Shown here piece by piece: positions 17,237 to 26,165 of a DNA stretch of 64,000 nt. Below the pieces are notes generated by a model, which saw only the letters and a list, made by a program, of their open reading frames with translations, searched no databases and was not told the DNA's origin. The stretch is from Mangrovibacterium diazotrophicum (GTDB lineage Bacteria > Bacteroidota > Bacteroidia > Bacteroidales > Prolixibacteraceae). Position 1 is the first letter of the stretch; each line of letters opens with the position of its first letter. Both the position numbers and the translations under genes were made by a program. The stretch is from positions 2,033,320-2,097,319 of the forward strand of contig NZ_RAPN01000001.1 in NCBI RefSeq assembly GCF_003610535.1, written 5' to 3'.

Positions 17237-18568
17237 ATGGCAGGCCGCAAACAAACAAAGATCTTCGTGCTTGACACGAATGTGATCTTACACGATCACA
17301 ACTGCATTTACCAGTTCAAAGATAATGATATCGTTATTCCGTTAACGGTATTGGAAGAACTGGACAAATTTAAGAAGGGGAACGATCCGATCAACTTCCA
17401 GGCGCGTGAATTTGTGCGAGTGTTGGACGACATTGTCGGTGAGAAGTTGTTTAATGGCGGCATAAAGCTCGGCGCTGAGTCGGGAAAACTGATTATCGCT
17501 ACCGGGAAACCATTCTCGGACACCTTGAAACAATCGTTCAAGGAAGACATTCCTGACCACCGGATTTTGGCTGTCGCCGATTTCTATACCAAAGACAACC
17601 CCAAACGACCTACAATTCTCGTAACCAAGGACATTAACCTGCGCATGAAAGCCAAGTCGCTCGGTATTATGTCTGAAGACTACGAGAATGACAAAATCAA
17701 GGACCCGCAGGTTTTTGAAAAGTCGATCACCGAGATTGAAGGCTACAAAGACAATTTGATTGACAGCCTGTACAATGAAGGCTACTTCCCGTTCTCCGAA
17801 TCGGGTTTGGAACCGGCTCCGGTACCGAATGAATACTACATTTTAAAAGGAAACAAGTCGAGTGTTTTGGCGCGCTACGAAGCTGCCAACGACCGCATTG
17901 TACGTGTCGAAAAGAAAGTGGCTTACGGCATCAAGCCTCGAAATGCAGAGCAGACATTCAGCTTGAATTCGCTGCTGAACCCGGACATTAAGCTGGTTTC
18001 GCTAAGTGGTAAAGCCGGAACAGGTAAAACTCTACTTGCCCTGGCTGCTGCATTGGAACAGCACAAAATGTACGAGCAAATTTTACTAGCTCGTCCAATT
18101 GTTGCGCTGAGTAACCGCGACCTGGGTTATTTGCCTGGCGACGCGACTGAGAAAATCAGCCCCTACATGCAACCGCTGTTCGACAACCTTACGGTCATCA
18201 AGCACGCATTCAACCCGCGCAGCCAGGAATACCAAAAGATTGAGGAATTGCTAAAAGAAGAACGGCTGATCATCACGCCGCTAGCATACATCCGTGGACG
18301 TAGTTTGTCGAATGCTTTCTTTATTGTTGATGAAGCACAGAACCTCACGCCGCACGAGATTAAAACAATCATCACCCGTGCAGGCGAAGGTACCAAAATG
18401 GTTTTCACCGGCGATTTGCAGCAGATTGACTCTCCTTACTTGGACATGAAGTCGAACGGTTTGGCTTACATGACCGACCGCATGCGCAAGCAGGAATTGT
18501 TCTCGCATGTAAACCTGATCAAAGGGGAACGAAGCTACTTGGCGGAATTAGCCAGCGACTTGTTATAG
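17237..18568 (+). CDS. phoH: PhoH family protein with N-terminal PIN domain
   Basis: 443 residues. A PIN nuclease domain covers about 8-150, with acidic residues in VLDTNVILHD (13) and LEELDKF (40-41) and in VTKDINLR (about 132). A PhoH ATPase domain follows, with Walker A SGKAGTGKT at about 257-265 and Walker B-like FIVDEAQNLTP at about 362-372. PIN-PhoH (PhoH2-type) proteins are reported RNA-unwinding, RNA-cutting enzymes in RNA turnover. It is monocistronic, followed by a strong terminator. Confidence 0.93.
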   Translation: MAGRKQTKIFVLDTNVILHDHNCIYQFKDNDIVIPLTVLEELDKFKKGNDPINFQAREFVRVLDDIVGEKLFNGGIKLGAESGKLIIATGKPFSDTLKQSFKEDIPDHRILAVADFYTKDNPKRPTILVTKDINLRMKAKSLGIMSEDYENDKIKDPQVFEKSITEIEGYKDNLIDSLYNEGYFPFSESGLEPAPVPNEYYILKGNKSSVLARYEAANDRIVRVEKKVAYGIKPRNAEQTFSLNSLLNPDIKLVSLSGKAGTGKTLLALAAALEQHKMYEQILLARPIVALSNRDLGYLPGDATEKISPYMQPLFDNLTVIKHAFNPRSQEYQKIEELLKEERLIITPLAYIRGRSLSNAFFIVDEAQNLTPHEIKTIITRAGEGTKMVFTGDLQQIDSPYLDMKSNGLAYMTDRMRKQELFSHVNLIKGERSYLAELASDLL

Positions 18569-18598
18569 AAAAAATCCACTCAAATAATTTTACACAAA

Positions 18599-18623
18599 AA
18601 AGCCCGGCCAAAAGCCGGGCTTT
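18599..18623. terminator. Bidirectional terminator between phoH and the Ser/Arg-rich gene
   Basis: A perfect 10-bp GC-rich stem (AAAGCCCGGC / GCCGGGCTTT, 5-nt loop) has a T-run on both strands, stronger on the minus. Confidence 0.9.
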
Positions 18624-18649
18624 ATCAATCTATGCTACAATCAGGATAC

Positions 18650-19942
18650 TTAATTTCTCCTGCTTCTTTCTGTCCTGCTATCACTTCGTGAGCTTGTTCT
18701 GCTCGAACTAGCTTTGGCTTCCTTGGGTTTCGAAGAAGACTTCCTGGAAACGGATTGTCCCGAAGAACTGCTACTTCTACTTACGTTTGCGTTGTTACTT
18801 CTGCTACTTGATGTGGATTCAACTTTCCGAGTTGACCGGGAAGATGAATAACCTGAGTTCGTTGAAGACGAAGTTCTTGAATTCGTTTGTTTTTTCACGC
18901 CTGAATTACCGGAACCGGAATTAGTTGTTTTCGTCTCGCTGCGCTGATAAGTCGAACGACTTTGCCCGGTTGTAGCAGGCTGAGTGCGGCTGGAATTACC
19001 ATTTCCGGAACTACTGCTCTGATAAGTTCTTTTTTGCTGACTACTTGATGATGGTGTCGCAGTAGTCGAACGTGTACTCTTCGTGCTCGTAGCTGTTTTG
19101 TTGCTCGTTCCGGGTGAGGTACTATTTCTTTGCGAATAACTTGGACGCGAATTACTTGTTGTACCTGATGAATTTCCCCGGGCGCGTTGTTCATTCACCG
19201 ACCGATTCCGGTTCATCTCATACTTATTGGAATAACCCGAATTGCGGGACGAGAATGAACGATCGGGGTGCTGCTGTCCGTAATCGTTACGGCGAACAGA
19301 GTGCTGAATCTCAATCGCTCTCGGACTGCGACGACTTTGACTGTAATGGTACGTATTCACATGATAGTCGACATGGACATGTAAATGTTTGTGATACCTA
19401 TATGTTGGCAAACAGGCATAACTGCGGTAACGTGTCGGGTAATATCCCCAGTAGTAAGGCGAATGCCACACAACGTACGATGGACGGAAGAACCAGGCAA
19501 AAATCAACGGTGTATTCAGGTACACAGGTTCAACAATGTAGTGCGGACCATACAAATACGGATCTCCGACTACCTGAACATAGAGTGTATTACCCGTTTG
19601 ACGGCCGACATCAATTGTGGCCACATCCTGAAATATGTTACGTCCCAAAACAGCCTGAATTGTTACCGAATGAATTCCGTATTCATAGAGCTCAACAACC
19701 CGCAGGTAGTCAACATATCCGTCGTTATTCAAATCGAGGTTCGAAACCTGTATGCGCGGATCATTCAACTTCTCTTCAAACTCCTCCAAATTTCGCGACT
19801 CTCCAAAAAGATAAGAAACTGCTTCCAGATCCAGATTGTCGCTTATGTCGTAGCCAACTGAGCTAACACGGTAGTTTTGGGCTGAAGATCCCAATGCGGC
19901 GAAAACGCCGGCAATTACGAGGATTATTAATTTTGTTTTCAT
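18650..19942 (-). CDS. Secreted protein with Ser/Arg/Thr-rich low-complexity C-terminal half
   Basis: 430 residues with a signal peptide (MKTKLIILVIAGVFAALGSSAQ). The N-terminal domain (about 23-170) contains DLNNDGYVDYLRV, which reads like a calcium-binding DxNxDG loop, and VTIQAVLGRNIFQDVATIDVG. A Tyr/Pro/His-rich stretch (about 140-205) precedes a disordered tail of about 220 residues that is mostly Ser, Arg, Thr, Asn and Gln. The tail is basic, so it might bind nucleic acid, polysaccharide or wall. I do not recognise a named family for the whole protein. Alone on the minus strand. Confidence 0.75.
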   Translation of the reverse strand: MKTKLIILVIAGVFAALGSSAQNYRVSSVGYDISDNLDLEAVSYLFGESRNLEEFEEKLNDPRIQVSNLDLNNDGYVDYLRVVELYEYGIHSVTIQAVLGRNIFQDVATIDVGRQTGNTLYVQVVGDPYLYGPHYIVEPVYLNTPLIFAWFFRPSYVVWHSPYYWGYYPTRYRSYACLPTYRYHKHLHVHVDYHVNTYHYSQSRRSPRAIEIQHSVRRNDYGQQHPDRSFSSRNSGYSNKYEMNRNRSVNEQRARGNSSGTTSNSRPSYSQRNSTSPGTSNKTATSTKSTRSTTATPSSSSQQKRTYQSSSSGNGNSSRTQPATTGQSRSTYQRSETKTTNSGSGNSGVKKQTNSRTSSSTNSGYSSSRSTRKVESTSSSRSNNANVSRSSSSSGQSVSRKSSSKPKEAKASSSRTSSRSDSRTERSRRN

Positions 19943-20330
19943 GGCCTTCAGAATTTGGTTTGACTTTGTTTAACTTTTTGTTCTCTTTCACTTACTCTGA
20001 AAGTAAGGCTTATAACTTTTCAACATTATCTTAAGAACTCGGTCGATAATTATCTTCTGATATCAAACTGACAAATATCATACCTTTTCCTCAGCCACAC
20101 ATACTCACCGTCAAAAAACAGCCTAATACAGGCACTCAATACACTGATTACATTCATTTTGAATGACAATAAAAATTTAACACGAATTCAAAAAAACTAG
20201 ATGTCACTATTATCAATATTCGTAAAACGAGAATATAAAGCTAGAATATTCTATTCCGGAAATATTGCATTTTAATTAACTATACATAAATTTGAGTAAA
20301 ACTAATTTACCTCTATACATCACGACCCGA
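19943..20330. other. AT-rich divergent intergenic region
   Basis: 388 bases between the Ser/Arg-rich gene (minus) and the TonB-like gene (plus). It contains the promoter at 20264-20294 and nothing else that I can identify; no open frame looks coding. Confidence 0.6.
20264..20294 (+). promoter_or_regulatory. Bacteroidota-type promoter of the TonB-like gene
   Basis: ATTG (20264-20267) and a perfect -7 box TAAATTTG (20287-20294) are 19 bases apart. Transcription would start near 20300, which excludes the upstream TTG at 20292 as a start codon and supports ATG 20331. Confidence 0.65.
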
Positions 20331-21635
20331 ATGAAAAAGAATACTTGTGTGCTGCTTTTTATGATCCTTGCGATTTTCCCCAAACACGGGTGGAGCCAAA
20401 CTGAATCAACCTTCGAAATCAAAGGGAAAACGCGTGTAGTTGTTGGAATGAATGATGTTCAAGAACGAACCGTTGATGCAGATTCGATCTTGATTGACCA
20501 TTTGATCATTCGGGAATTTCGCAAAAACGGAAGTCTGTTCACCTCATCATCGTATCGATTTTCAGGGCGTTCATTCAGTTTATCCAAACTGTACACCTAC
20601 CGTGAAAATCGCTCATTAGAATTAGATGGCGAAAGTCGTCTGTATTCACCCGAAGGTTCACTAATATATCTGCAAACCTACCGGGCTGACACACTAAACG
20701 CTCAAACATTCTTTTATGAAGACGGGAACAAATGGGCGCTGATTTCGGGCAATCAATATGTCAGAAACGGATTACTCGTGATGTGGTATCCGAATGGAAT
20801 CCCCAGTTTCAAAGGCCACTATAAAAACAATTTGAAAGACGGCTTTTTTCAGAGCTATGATGAAAACGGAACACTTCTAAAGGAAGGAACTTACAAATCC
20901 GGCAAACTAATCGATGGTGAGCCAGTGGTTCAGGACATTGTTTATGAATATCCCGACACCAAAGCCACATTTGAAGGTGGAGTCGGGAAATTAAATGACT
21001 ATTTGATCGAGAAAACCCGGGATTGGCCGGAAATCAAACAATTAGATTCATCAACCCGTTACAACAAAAATGTTTCCATCAATATTGGTAAAAAAGGGGA
21101 AATACTTTCAATCGACTTTTCAGGCCTTCCGACGGAATTCTCCGACTTGTTACTGAAAGCATTAGCCGACCTACCAGCTTTTAATCCTGCTACGGTTGAA
21201 AATGTTCCTGTTAAAAGTATTGAAAAGTTCGCTTTCGAGATGGACACAAGCGGAATAAGTTTAGGCTTACCGTATCATTTTAGAATCGTCACCGAGAAAA
21301 CCGCTACCGGTCAAAAAGGTGACGTTTACTTTCTTGTTGAAGAAATGCCGGAATTCCCGGGGGGAGATCTGGGAGTGCGAAAATTCATCGCGCAAAATTT
21401 GAGGTATCCGGTAGAAGCTCAAGAAAGAGGCATACAAGGGAAAGTGTATGTTAGTTTCATTGTCGACGAATCCGGCAAGGTTTGCAGCATTAGTGTCGCC
21501 AAAAGCGTTCACCCAATTTTGGATGAGGAAGCAATGCGGGTTGTAAGCGAAATGCCGCTTTGGAAACCCGGATATCAAAAAGGCGAACCAGTCAAGGTTA
21601 GCTATACGATACCAATCACCTTTTTACTGCAATAA
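20331..21635 (+). CDS. TonB-like energy-transducer protein with MORN / YwqK-type repeats
   Basis: 434 residues from ATG 20331. A signal-type N-terminus (MKKNTCVLLFMILAIFPKHGWSQ) is followed by MORN-like repeats (YPNGIPSFKGHYKNNLKDG and FQSYDENGTLLKEGTYKSGK, about 145-200). The C-terminal TonB domain (about 345-434) has FIAQNLRYPVEAQERGIQGK and VSFIVDESGKVCSISVAKS. In Bacteroidota such proteins are annotated as energy transducer TonB; here the usual N-terminal anchor and proline-rich stalk are missing, so energy coupling is doubtful. Monocistronic. Confidence 0.85.
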   Translation: MKKNTCVLLFMILAIFPKHGWSQTESTFEIKGKTRVVVGMNDVQERTVDADSILIDHLIIREFRKNGSLFTSSSYRFSGRSFSLSKLYTYRENRSLELDGESRLYSPEGSLIYLQTYRADTLNAQTFFYEDGNKWALISGNQYVRNGLLVMWYPNGIPSFKGHYKNNLKDGFFQSYDENGTLLKEGTYKSGKLIDGEPVVQDIVYEYPDTKATFEGGVGKLNDYLIEKTRDWPEIKQLDSSTRYNKNVSINIGKKGEILSIDFSGLPTEFSDLLLKALADLPAFNPATVENVPVKSIEKFAFEMDTSGISLGLPYHFRIVTEKTATGQKGDVYFLVEEMPEFPGGDLGVRKFIAQNLRYPVEAQERGIQGKVYVSFIVDESGKVCSISVAKSVHPILDEEAMRVVSEMPLWKPGYQKGEPVKVSYTIPITFLLQ

Positions 21636-21715
21636 TCCTTCAAAATAAAATAACAGTAGAAATTTGGGCATCACGCTGCTTTAACCGATTTTCGGGAAAA
21701 CTATTTTTTCGATTT

Positions 21716-22507
21716 ATGGATTTACAACATATCTGCTCCGAGATCGGCGATTTGGCTCGCCAAGCCGGTCAATTTATCCGCGAACAACGTTCACAAATCA
21801 CCAACGACGATATTGAACTGAAGGGCAAAGCCAGCCTGGTAACTTACGTTGACAAAGAAGCTGAAAAAATGATTGTCAGCCGACTGCGCGAGTTATTACC
21901 CGAAGCCGGGTTCATTACTGAAGAAGGAACAGCCACAGAAAGCGGCGAAGCGTACAAATGGATCATCGACCCGCTGGATGGAACAACCAACTTTATCCAC
22001 GGCATTTTTCCGCATTCGGTATCCATCGCGCTCACCAAAGACAATGTTCCGGTTGCCGGCGTGGTTTATGAAATCGGTCAGAATGAATTGTTTTCGGCCT
22101 GGGCAAATGGCGGTGCTTATCTCAACGGTCAACCCATTTCGGTTTCTAAATCGGCGAAACACGAAGACGTGCTTTTGGCCACCGGATTCCCCTACTACAA
22201 TTTCGAAAAGCTGAACGAATACCTAAAGGTGCTCGAGTTTTTCATGATTGAAACAAGAGGCATGCGTCGCATGGGATCAGCAGCAGTCGATTTGGCTTAT
22301 GTGGCTTGCGGACGATTCGATGGCTTCTTCGAACATGCGCTTCACGCCTGGGACGTTGCTGCCGGTGTATTATTGGTGCAGGAAGCGGGCGGAAAAGTGA
22401 CCGATTTTAAAGGCGGCGACAATTTCCTGTTTGGAAAAGAATTGGTTTCGGCCAACAGCAATTATTTCCCGGCTTTCTTTGCAAAAATAAACGAACAGCT
22501 GGGCTAA
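21716..22507 (+). CDS. suhB: Inositol monophosphatase family protein
   Basis: 263 residues of the Mg-dependent, lithium-sensitive phosphatase family, which dephosphorylates inositol phosphates or related sugar / nucleotide phosphates. ITEEG (about 61-65) and IDPLDGTTNF (about 84-93) hold the metal-binding Glu and Asp residues, and HAWDVAAGVLLVQEAGG (about 211-227) is the second signature. It leads a group of three plus-strand genes (63 and 14 bases apart) ending with a glycosyltransferase. Confidence 0.9.
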   Translation: MDLQHICSEIGDLARQAGQFIREQRSQITNDDIELKGKASLVTYVDKEAEKMIVSRLRELLPEAGFITEEGTATESGEAYKWIIDPLDGTTNFIHGIFPHSVSIALTKDNVPVAGVVYEIGQNELFSAWANGGAYLNGQPISVSKSAKHEDVLLATGFPYYNFEKLNEYLKVLEFFMIETRGMRRMGSAAVDLAYVACGRFDGFFEHALHAWDVAAGVLLVQEAGGKVTDFKGGDNFLFGKELVSANSNYFPAFFAKINEQLG

Positions 22508-22570
22508 ATTTTCCGTTGCTCTGCTTGGGCATACTGCCGCAATCACCTAAATTGCAGGAAAAAGCAAATC

Positions 22571-23041
22571 ATGGCCGACAAGGAAATTGCACTGCTTAAA
22601 GCACAGGTCGAAAAGCTAAATCAGAAAAGCTTCGACCTGGAAGCATGGAAAAACCAAACCCTGTTGTTTCTGAACCGGATTTTCGGGGCCTCTCATCCGA
22701 TCGTGAAAATGATTCTGGATCTCCGCTACGATTATTCCAGCTGGCATTTGCGTGATGCTACCGGCAACGAGAAGTCGGACGATCCCGTGAAAATGCAGGC
22801 CCGCGAAATTCTGGATGCCGCCATCATGGAACTGGAAACACTGGGACTTCCGGGCCAGGCCGGGAACGCAGACAAAGCAACAGAACTGTTACAACAGGAA
22901 ATGACCGGCAAGCAATGGAAAGAACTGGCCGACATTTTAGCGGACAAAACAGAAAATCAGACGGCAGAGATAAAAGAAAAACTGGGACAGCTTAGCAAGG
23001 AACAACTCATTGACATTGTTGCCGGAATTTTGAATTCCTGA
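22571..23041 (+). CDS. Hypothetical helical protein
   Basis: 156 residues, no signal peptide. The N-terminus (MADKEIALLKAQVEKLNQK) is a short coiled coil, and the C-terminal third (WKELADILADKTENQTAEI to the end) is again helical and acidic / lysine-rich. I do not recognise the family. It lies between suhB and a glycosyltransferase; the context suggests a shared transcript but says nothing on function. Confidence 0.65.
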   Translation: MADKEIALLKAQVEKLNQKSFDLEAWKNQTLLFLNRIFGASHPIVKMILDLRYDYSSWHLRDATGNEKSDDPVKMQAREILDAAIMELETLGLPGQAGNADKATELLQQEMTGKQWKELADILADKTENQTAEIKEKLGQLSKEQLIDIVAGILNS

Positions 23042-23042
23042 C

Positions 23043-23050
23043 TATCTTTG
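23043..23050 (+). promoter_or_regulatory. Possible -7 box immediately before the GT2 gene
   Basis: TATCTTTG is a perfect TAnnTTTG match overlapping the stop region of the previous gene. Its expected start site would fall at or next to the ATG at 23056. It could be chance. Confidence 0.3.
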
Positions 23051-23055
23051 GCGGA

Positions 23056-24084
23056 ATGGAACACGCGCAAATTGCAATTGTCATTTTAAACTGGAACGGG
23101 GAAAAGCTACTTCCTCAATTTTTGCCATCGGTCATCCAATACAGCCAACTGGAAGGTGCTGAGATCATTGTTGCCGACAATGGTTCTACAGATCAATCGA
23201 TGACACTGCTTGAAGAGCAATTCCCCGAAGTTACCAGACTTCAACTTCCCGAGAATTACGGTTTCGCCCGTGGCTATAACGAAGCACTGCGCCAAATCGA
23301 CGCCAAATATTACATCCTGCTAAACTCGGATGTGGAAGTTACCGAAGGCTGGCTGGAACCGATGATTTCGATTTTTGAGAAAGACAATACGGTCGCTGCT
23401 GTTCAACCCAAAATTTTAAGCTGGCACAACAAAGATGAATTCGAATACGGCGGTGCTGCCGGAGGTTTCATCGACAAGCTCGGCTTCCCGTTTTGCCGCG
23501 GTCGCGTGCTGAATGTCGTTGAAAAAGACAAAGGTCAGTACAATGACGAAGCCAATATTTTTTGGGCGAGTGGTGCCTGCCTGGCAATTCGCGCAAGCCT
23601 CTACCACAAAGCAGGGGGCTTCGATTCCGACTTTTGGGCACACATGGAAGAAATCGACCTTTGCTGGCGCCTGAAAAACTTCGGCTATCAAATTCGGTAC
23701 ACCCCTTACAGCCAGGTTTATCACCTGGGTGGTGGAAGTTTGCCTTACAACAACCCGCGCAAACTGTTCCTAAACTTCCGCAATAGTTTGTTCATGCTTT
23801 ACAAGAATTGTCCGCCCAACAAACTAGTTAAAGTACTGTTTGTCCGCATGATATTGGATGGCATTGCTGCTTTCAAGTTGTTGACTGAGGGGAATCTAAA
23901 AGGGATTTCGGCGGTCTTCAAAGCACACTGGGCTTTATATAAAAACTGGACCCAATTGAAAGCGAAACGCCGGCGACTAAAAACCGAAGCAGCACCCAGT
24001 TGGCACCCCGAAATTTTATACAAAAGTATCATCTGGAAATTCTATATCGAGAAGAAACGCACCTTCACCGAATTGGTGAAATAG
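23056..24084 (+). CDS. Glycosyltransferase family 2 protein
   Basis: 342 residues, GT-A fold. The donor-binding start is VILNWNGEK (about 8-16), IIVADNGSTDQS (about 37-48) is the nucleotide-sugar site, and LLNSDVEV (about 93-100) carries the DxD-like metal motif. FWAHMEEIDLCWRLKNFGY with YHLGGGSLPY is the acceptor-side ED motif region of rhamnosyltransferase-like enzymes. It probably adds a sugar to a cell-surface glycan. It starts 14 bases after the hypothetical gene. Confidence 0.9.
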   Translation: MEHAQIAIVILNWNGEKLLPQFLPSVIQYSQLEGAEIIVADNGSTDQSMTLLEEQFPEVTRLQLPENYGFARGYNEALRQIDAKYYILLNSDVEVTEGWLEPMISIFEKDNTVAAVQPKILSWHNKDEFEYGGAAGGFIDKLGFPFCRGRVLNVVEKDKGQYNDEANIFWASGACLAIRASLYHKAGGFDSDFWAHMEEIDLCWRLKNFGYQIRYTPYSQVYHLGGGSLPYNNPRKLFLNFRNSLFMLYKNCPPNKLVKVLFVRMILDGIAAFKLLTEGNLKGISAVFKAHWALYKNWTQLKAKRRRLKTEAAPSWHPEILYKSIIWKFYIEKKRTFTELVK

Positions 24085-24257
24085 GCGTTAGGAATGCCGG
24101 ATACTCGGATAGCTGGATAAAAAGAAAAAGAGCCTTTTCCGAAACTGTCTCCCAAGAACGTCTTCTTGATCTGACAATCCGAAAATCCAACAATCCGAAA
24201 ATCCATCTTTTGTAAATTCAGCAGACAGATTGTATATTCAGTAAAATTTTCAATCGC

Positions 24258-25232
24258 ATGAAACAAGCGGTCATTAATGCCTTCTACGTCGATTCGAGTG
24301 CCAAAAAGGTTGATAAGATCGACGCCTACGCCATCCCCGCCTTAAAAAAGGACACCGACTATATTTGGCTTCAACTGGATTTCAGTGCCACGGAAACCCG
24401 GAGCTTAGTTGAAAGTCTGCATGTCAATGAATTTTGGATTTCAGCCTTGGTAAAAGACGATTCGCGCCCAAGGGTGGAAATTGCGCCCGAGGAACTGTTA
24501 CTGATCGTTCGCGGCATTAACCTGATAAAAGGTGAAAAGCCCGAAAATATGATCTCGGTACGCATCATGGCCAGCAAAAACCTGATCATCACAACCCAAA
24601 AGAAAAAGCTGAATGCCATCCAGTCGATTTTGGAAGACATGGAGCAGAACAATCCACCCAAAAACACAGGCGATTTTATTGTCCGGTTGAACGAGCGCCT
24701 GGTTTTCAACATGAGCGATGTGATGGAAGATATTGAGGAAGCGGCCATCTCGATGGAAGAGTTGGTGATGGAAGAAGATGGTAACGACGACCAAAGCAAA
24801 GCCGAATTGTACAATCTTCGCCGGCAAATCATCCAGATCAAACGATTCCTGATTCCACAGCGCGATGCTTTAAATAAATTGCAGATTGAGAAAACCAGAT
24901 GGATGACCAGTAAACAACAATTGCGATTGCGAGAGGTGAGCGACTACCTGATGCGCTACCTCGAGATGCTGGAGGCCGCGCGAGAACTGGCTTCCGTCAG
25001 CCAGGAAACGCTGATCAACCGTTCCAACGAGCAGATTAACAACCGCATGTACCTGCTTTCTATCATTGCGGCACTGTTCCTGCCGTTGAGCTTTTTCACC
25101 GGTTTGCTCGGGGTCAACCTTTCCGGTATTCCCCATGCCGAGAATCATTATGCTTTTTCAGCTTTCGTGGTCATTTTATTGGTGGTGGTAGCCTTTCAAT
25201 TTTGGTTTTTCCGAAAAAATAAATGGCTATAA
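24258..25232 (+). CDS. CorA-family divalent cation transporter, ZntB-like
   Basis: 324 residues: a cytosolic N-terminal domain, a long helical stalk and two C-terminal membrane helices (about 266-284 and 300-318). The pore loop reads GVNLSGIP (about 285-292) instead of the GMN of Mg transporters, as in ZntB zinc-type members (GVNxGG). It could move zinc or another divalent ion. Alone on its strand, with a hairpin just past its end. Confidence 0.85.
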   Translation: MKQAVINAFYVDSSAKKVDKIDAYAIPALKKDTDYIWLQLDFSATETRSLVESLHVNEFWISALVKDDSRPRVEIAPEELLLIVRGINLIKGEKPENMISVRIMASKNLIITTQKKKLNAIQSILEDMEQNNPPKNTGDFIVRLNERLVFNMSDVMEDIEEAAISMEELVMEEDGNDDQSKAELYNLRRQIIQIKRFLIPQRDALNKLQIEKTRWMTSKQQLRLREVSDYLMRYLEMLEAARELASVSQETLINRSNEQINNRMYLLSIIAALFLPLSFFTGLLGVNLSGIPHAENHYAFSAFVVILLVVVAFQFWFFRKNKWL

Positions 25233-25241
25233 AACGAAAAA

Positions 25242-25263
25242 CCCTGCCACACAACAGGCAGGG
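25242..25263 (-). terminator. Terminator downstream of hsp20
   Basis: A 7-bp stem (CCCTGCC / GGCAGGG, 8-nt loop) is followed on the minus strand by TTTTTCGTTTT. It may also end the convergent transporter gene. Confidence 0.7.
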
Positions 25264-25332
25264 TCTTCAACTAACTAAACCTAAACTAAAACCAAATTTG
25301 AAAATTTACTAATGTCTTTTACGTCAATTCAT

Positions 25333-25767
25333 TTAATGAATTTCAATCATTCGTGGTTCGTGCGATTTATACTCCTCTCGTTTTGGCAAACTAACGGTTA
25401 AAACGCCATTTTTGTGGTTTGCTTCAATCTTGTTCGCATCAACGCCGTCAGGCAATTGGAATGAACGGCTGAATTTGGAATAATTAAACTCACAGAATAC
25501 CACCTTGCTGTCTTTTTCTTCTTTTTTCTCTTCTTGTTTTTCCGAAGAAATGGTCAGCAAATTATCTTTTAAATCGATATGGAAGTCTTTTTTGTCCAAA
25601 CCAGGAGCGGCCAGCTCAATTTCGTAATGGTCTTTTTTGTCATACACATTCACATTTGGACTGCTGTTCCATCCTGATTTTTCAAAAAAATCGTTCCATA
25701 CATCTTTACCGAAAAACTCATCAAATAAACTTGGTGTGTTTCTGTTTGATCTTACAAATGGTAACAT
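25333..25767 (-). CDS. Small heat-shock protein, Hsp20 / alpha-crystallin family
   Basis: 144 residues, an ATP-independent holdase chaperone of the cytosol. The alpha-crystallin domain covers about 36-130, with NVNVYDKKDHYEIELAAPGL at its start, and ends with the family motif NGVLTVSLPK. The short C-terminal extension has PRMIEIH, an I-x-I-type anchoring motif. No sigma-32-like promoter was recognised. Its terminator lies 70 bases downstream. Confidence 0.95.
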   Translation of the reverse strand: MLPFVRSNRNTPSLFDEFFGKDVWNDFFEKSGWNSSPNVNVYDKKDHYEIELAAPGLDKKDFHIDLKDNLLTISSEKQEEKKEEKDSKVVFCEFNYSKFSRSFQLPDGVDANKIEANHKNGVLTVSLPKREEYKSHEPRMIEIH

Positions 25768-25981
25768 AACTTTGTCCTCCTATCAATTAGTTAAACATTG
25801 ATTTTTTGTTTTCTGACTATCAACTATCAAAGGTTGCTCCAAAGTAGTTTTACGCAGTTTCAGGCTGAAAATTTGCAAAATCCAATGTCATTTTGACGGA
25901 GAAAAAGACATTTTTTCAGAATTCAACTTACTGATAATGACATACTTTCCGAACAGATCATTTTCAGCATGTCGAAATTTG

Positions 25982-26014
25982 TTTGAATATTCGATGATTT
26001 TTGTTTTAACTTTG
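25982..26014 (+). promoter_or_regulatory. Consensus Bacteroidota promoter driving the TPP riboswitch transcript
   Basis: TTTG (25982-25985) and TAACTTTG (26007-26014) both match the TTTG / TAnnTTTG consensus perfectly with 21 bases between them. Transcription would start near 26020, directly before the riboswitch. Confidence 0.8.
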
Positions 26015-26021
26015 CCCCCTA

Positions 26022-26108
26022 TATGCAATGGGGTGTCCTAATATTACGGACTGAGATCATACCCAAAGAACCTGATCCGGGTAATGCCGGCGTAGGGAGG
26101 GCGCAAGA
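26022..26108 (+). ncRNA. TPP (thiamine pyrophosphate) riboswitch
   Basis: The THI-box core is clear: GGACTGAGATCA with the conserved CTGAGA at 26051-26056, AACCTGATCCGGG around 26069-26082, and AATGCCGGCGTAGGGA at 26083-26098. It sits in the 5' leader, 58 bases ahead of the receptor gene. No obvious terminator follows, so translation control by base pairing near the start is more likely, though I did not fold it. Confidence 0.93.
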
Positions 26109-26165
26109 AGGGAACACGTATTCCTACCTCATTGGTTATTTATTAACCAAACTTTCACTCAAAAA

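Noticed and set aside
19114-19866. 250-residue open frame opposite the Ser/Arg-rich gene
   Set aside because: It arises from the low-complexity and Tyr-rich bases on the other strand; no start context or motif supports it.
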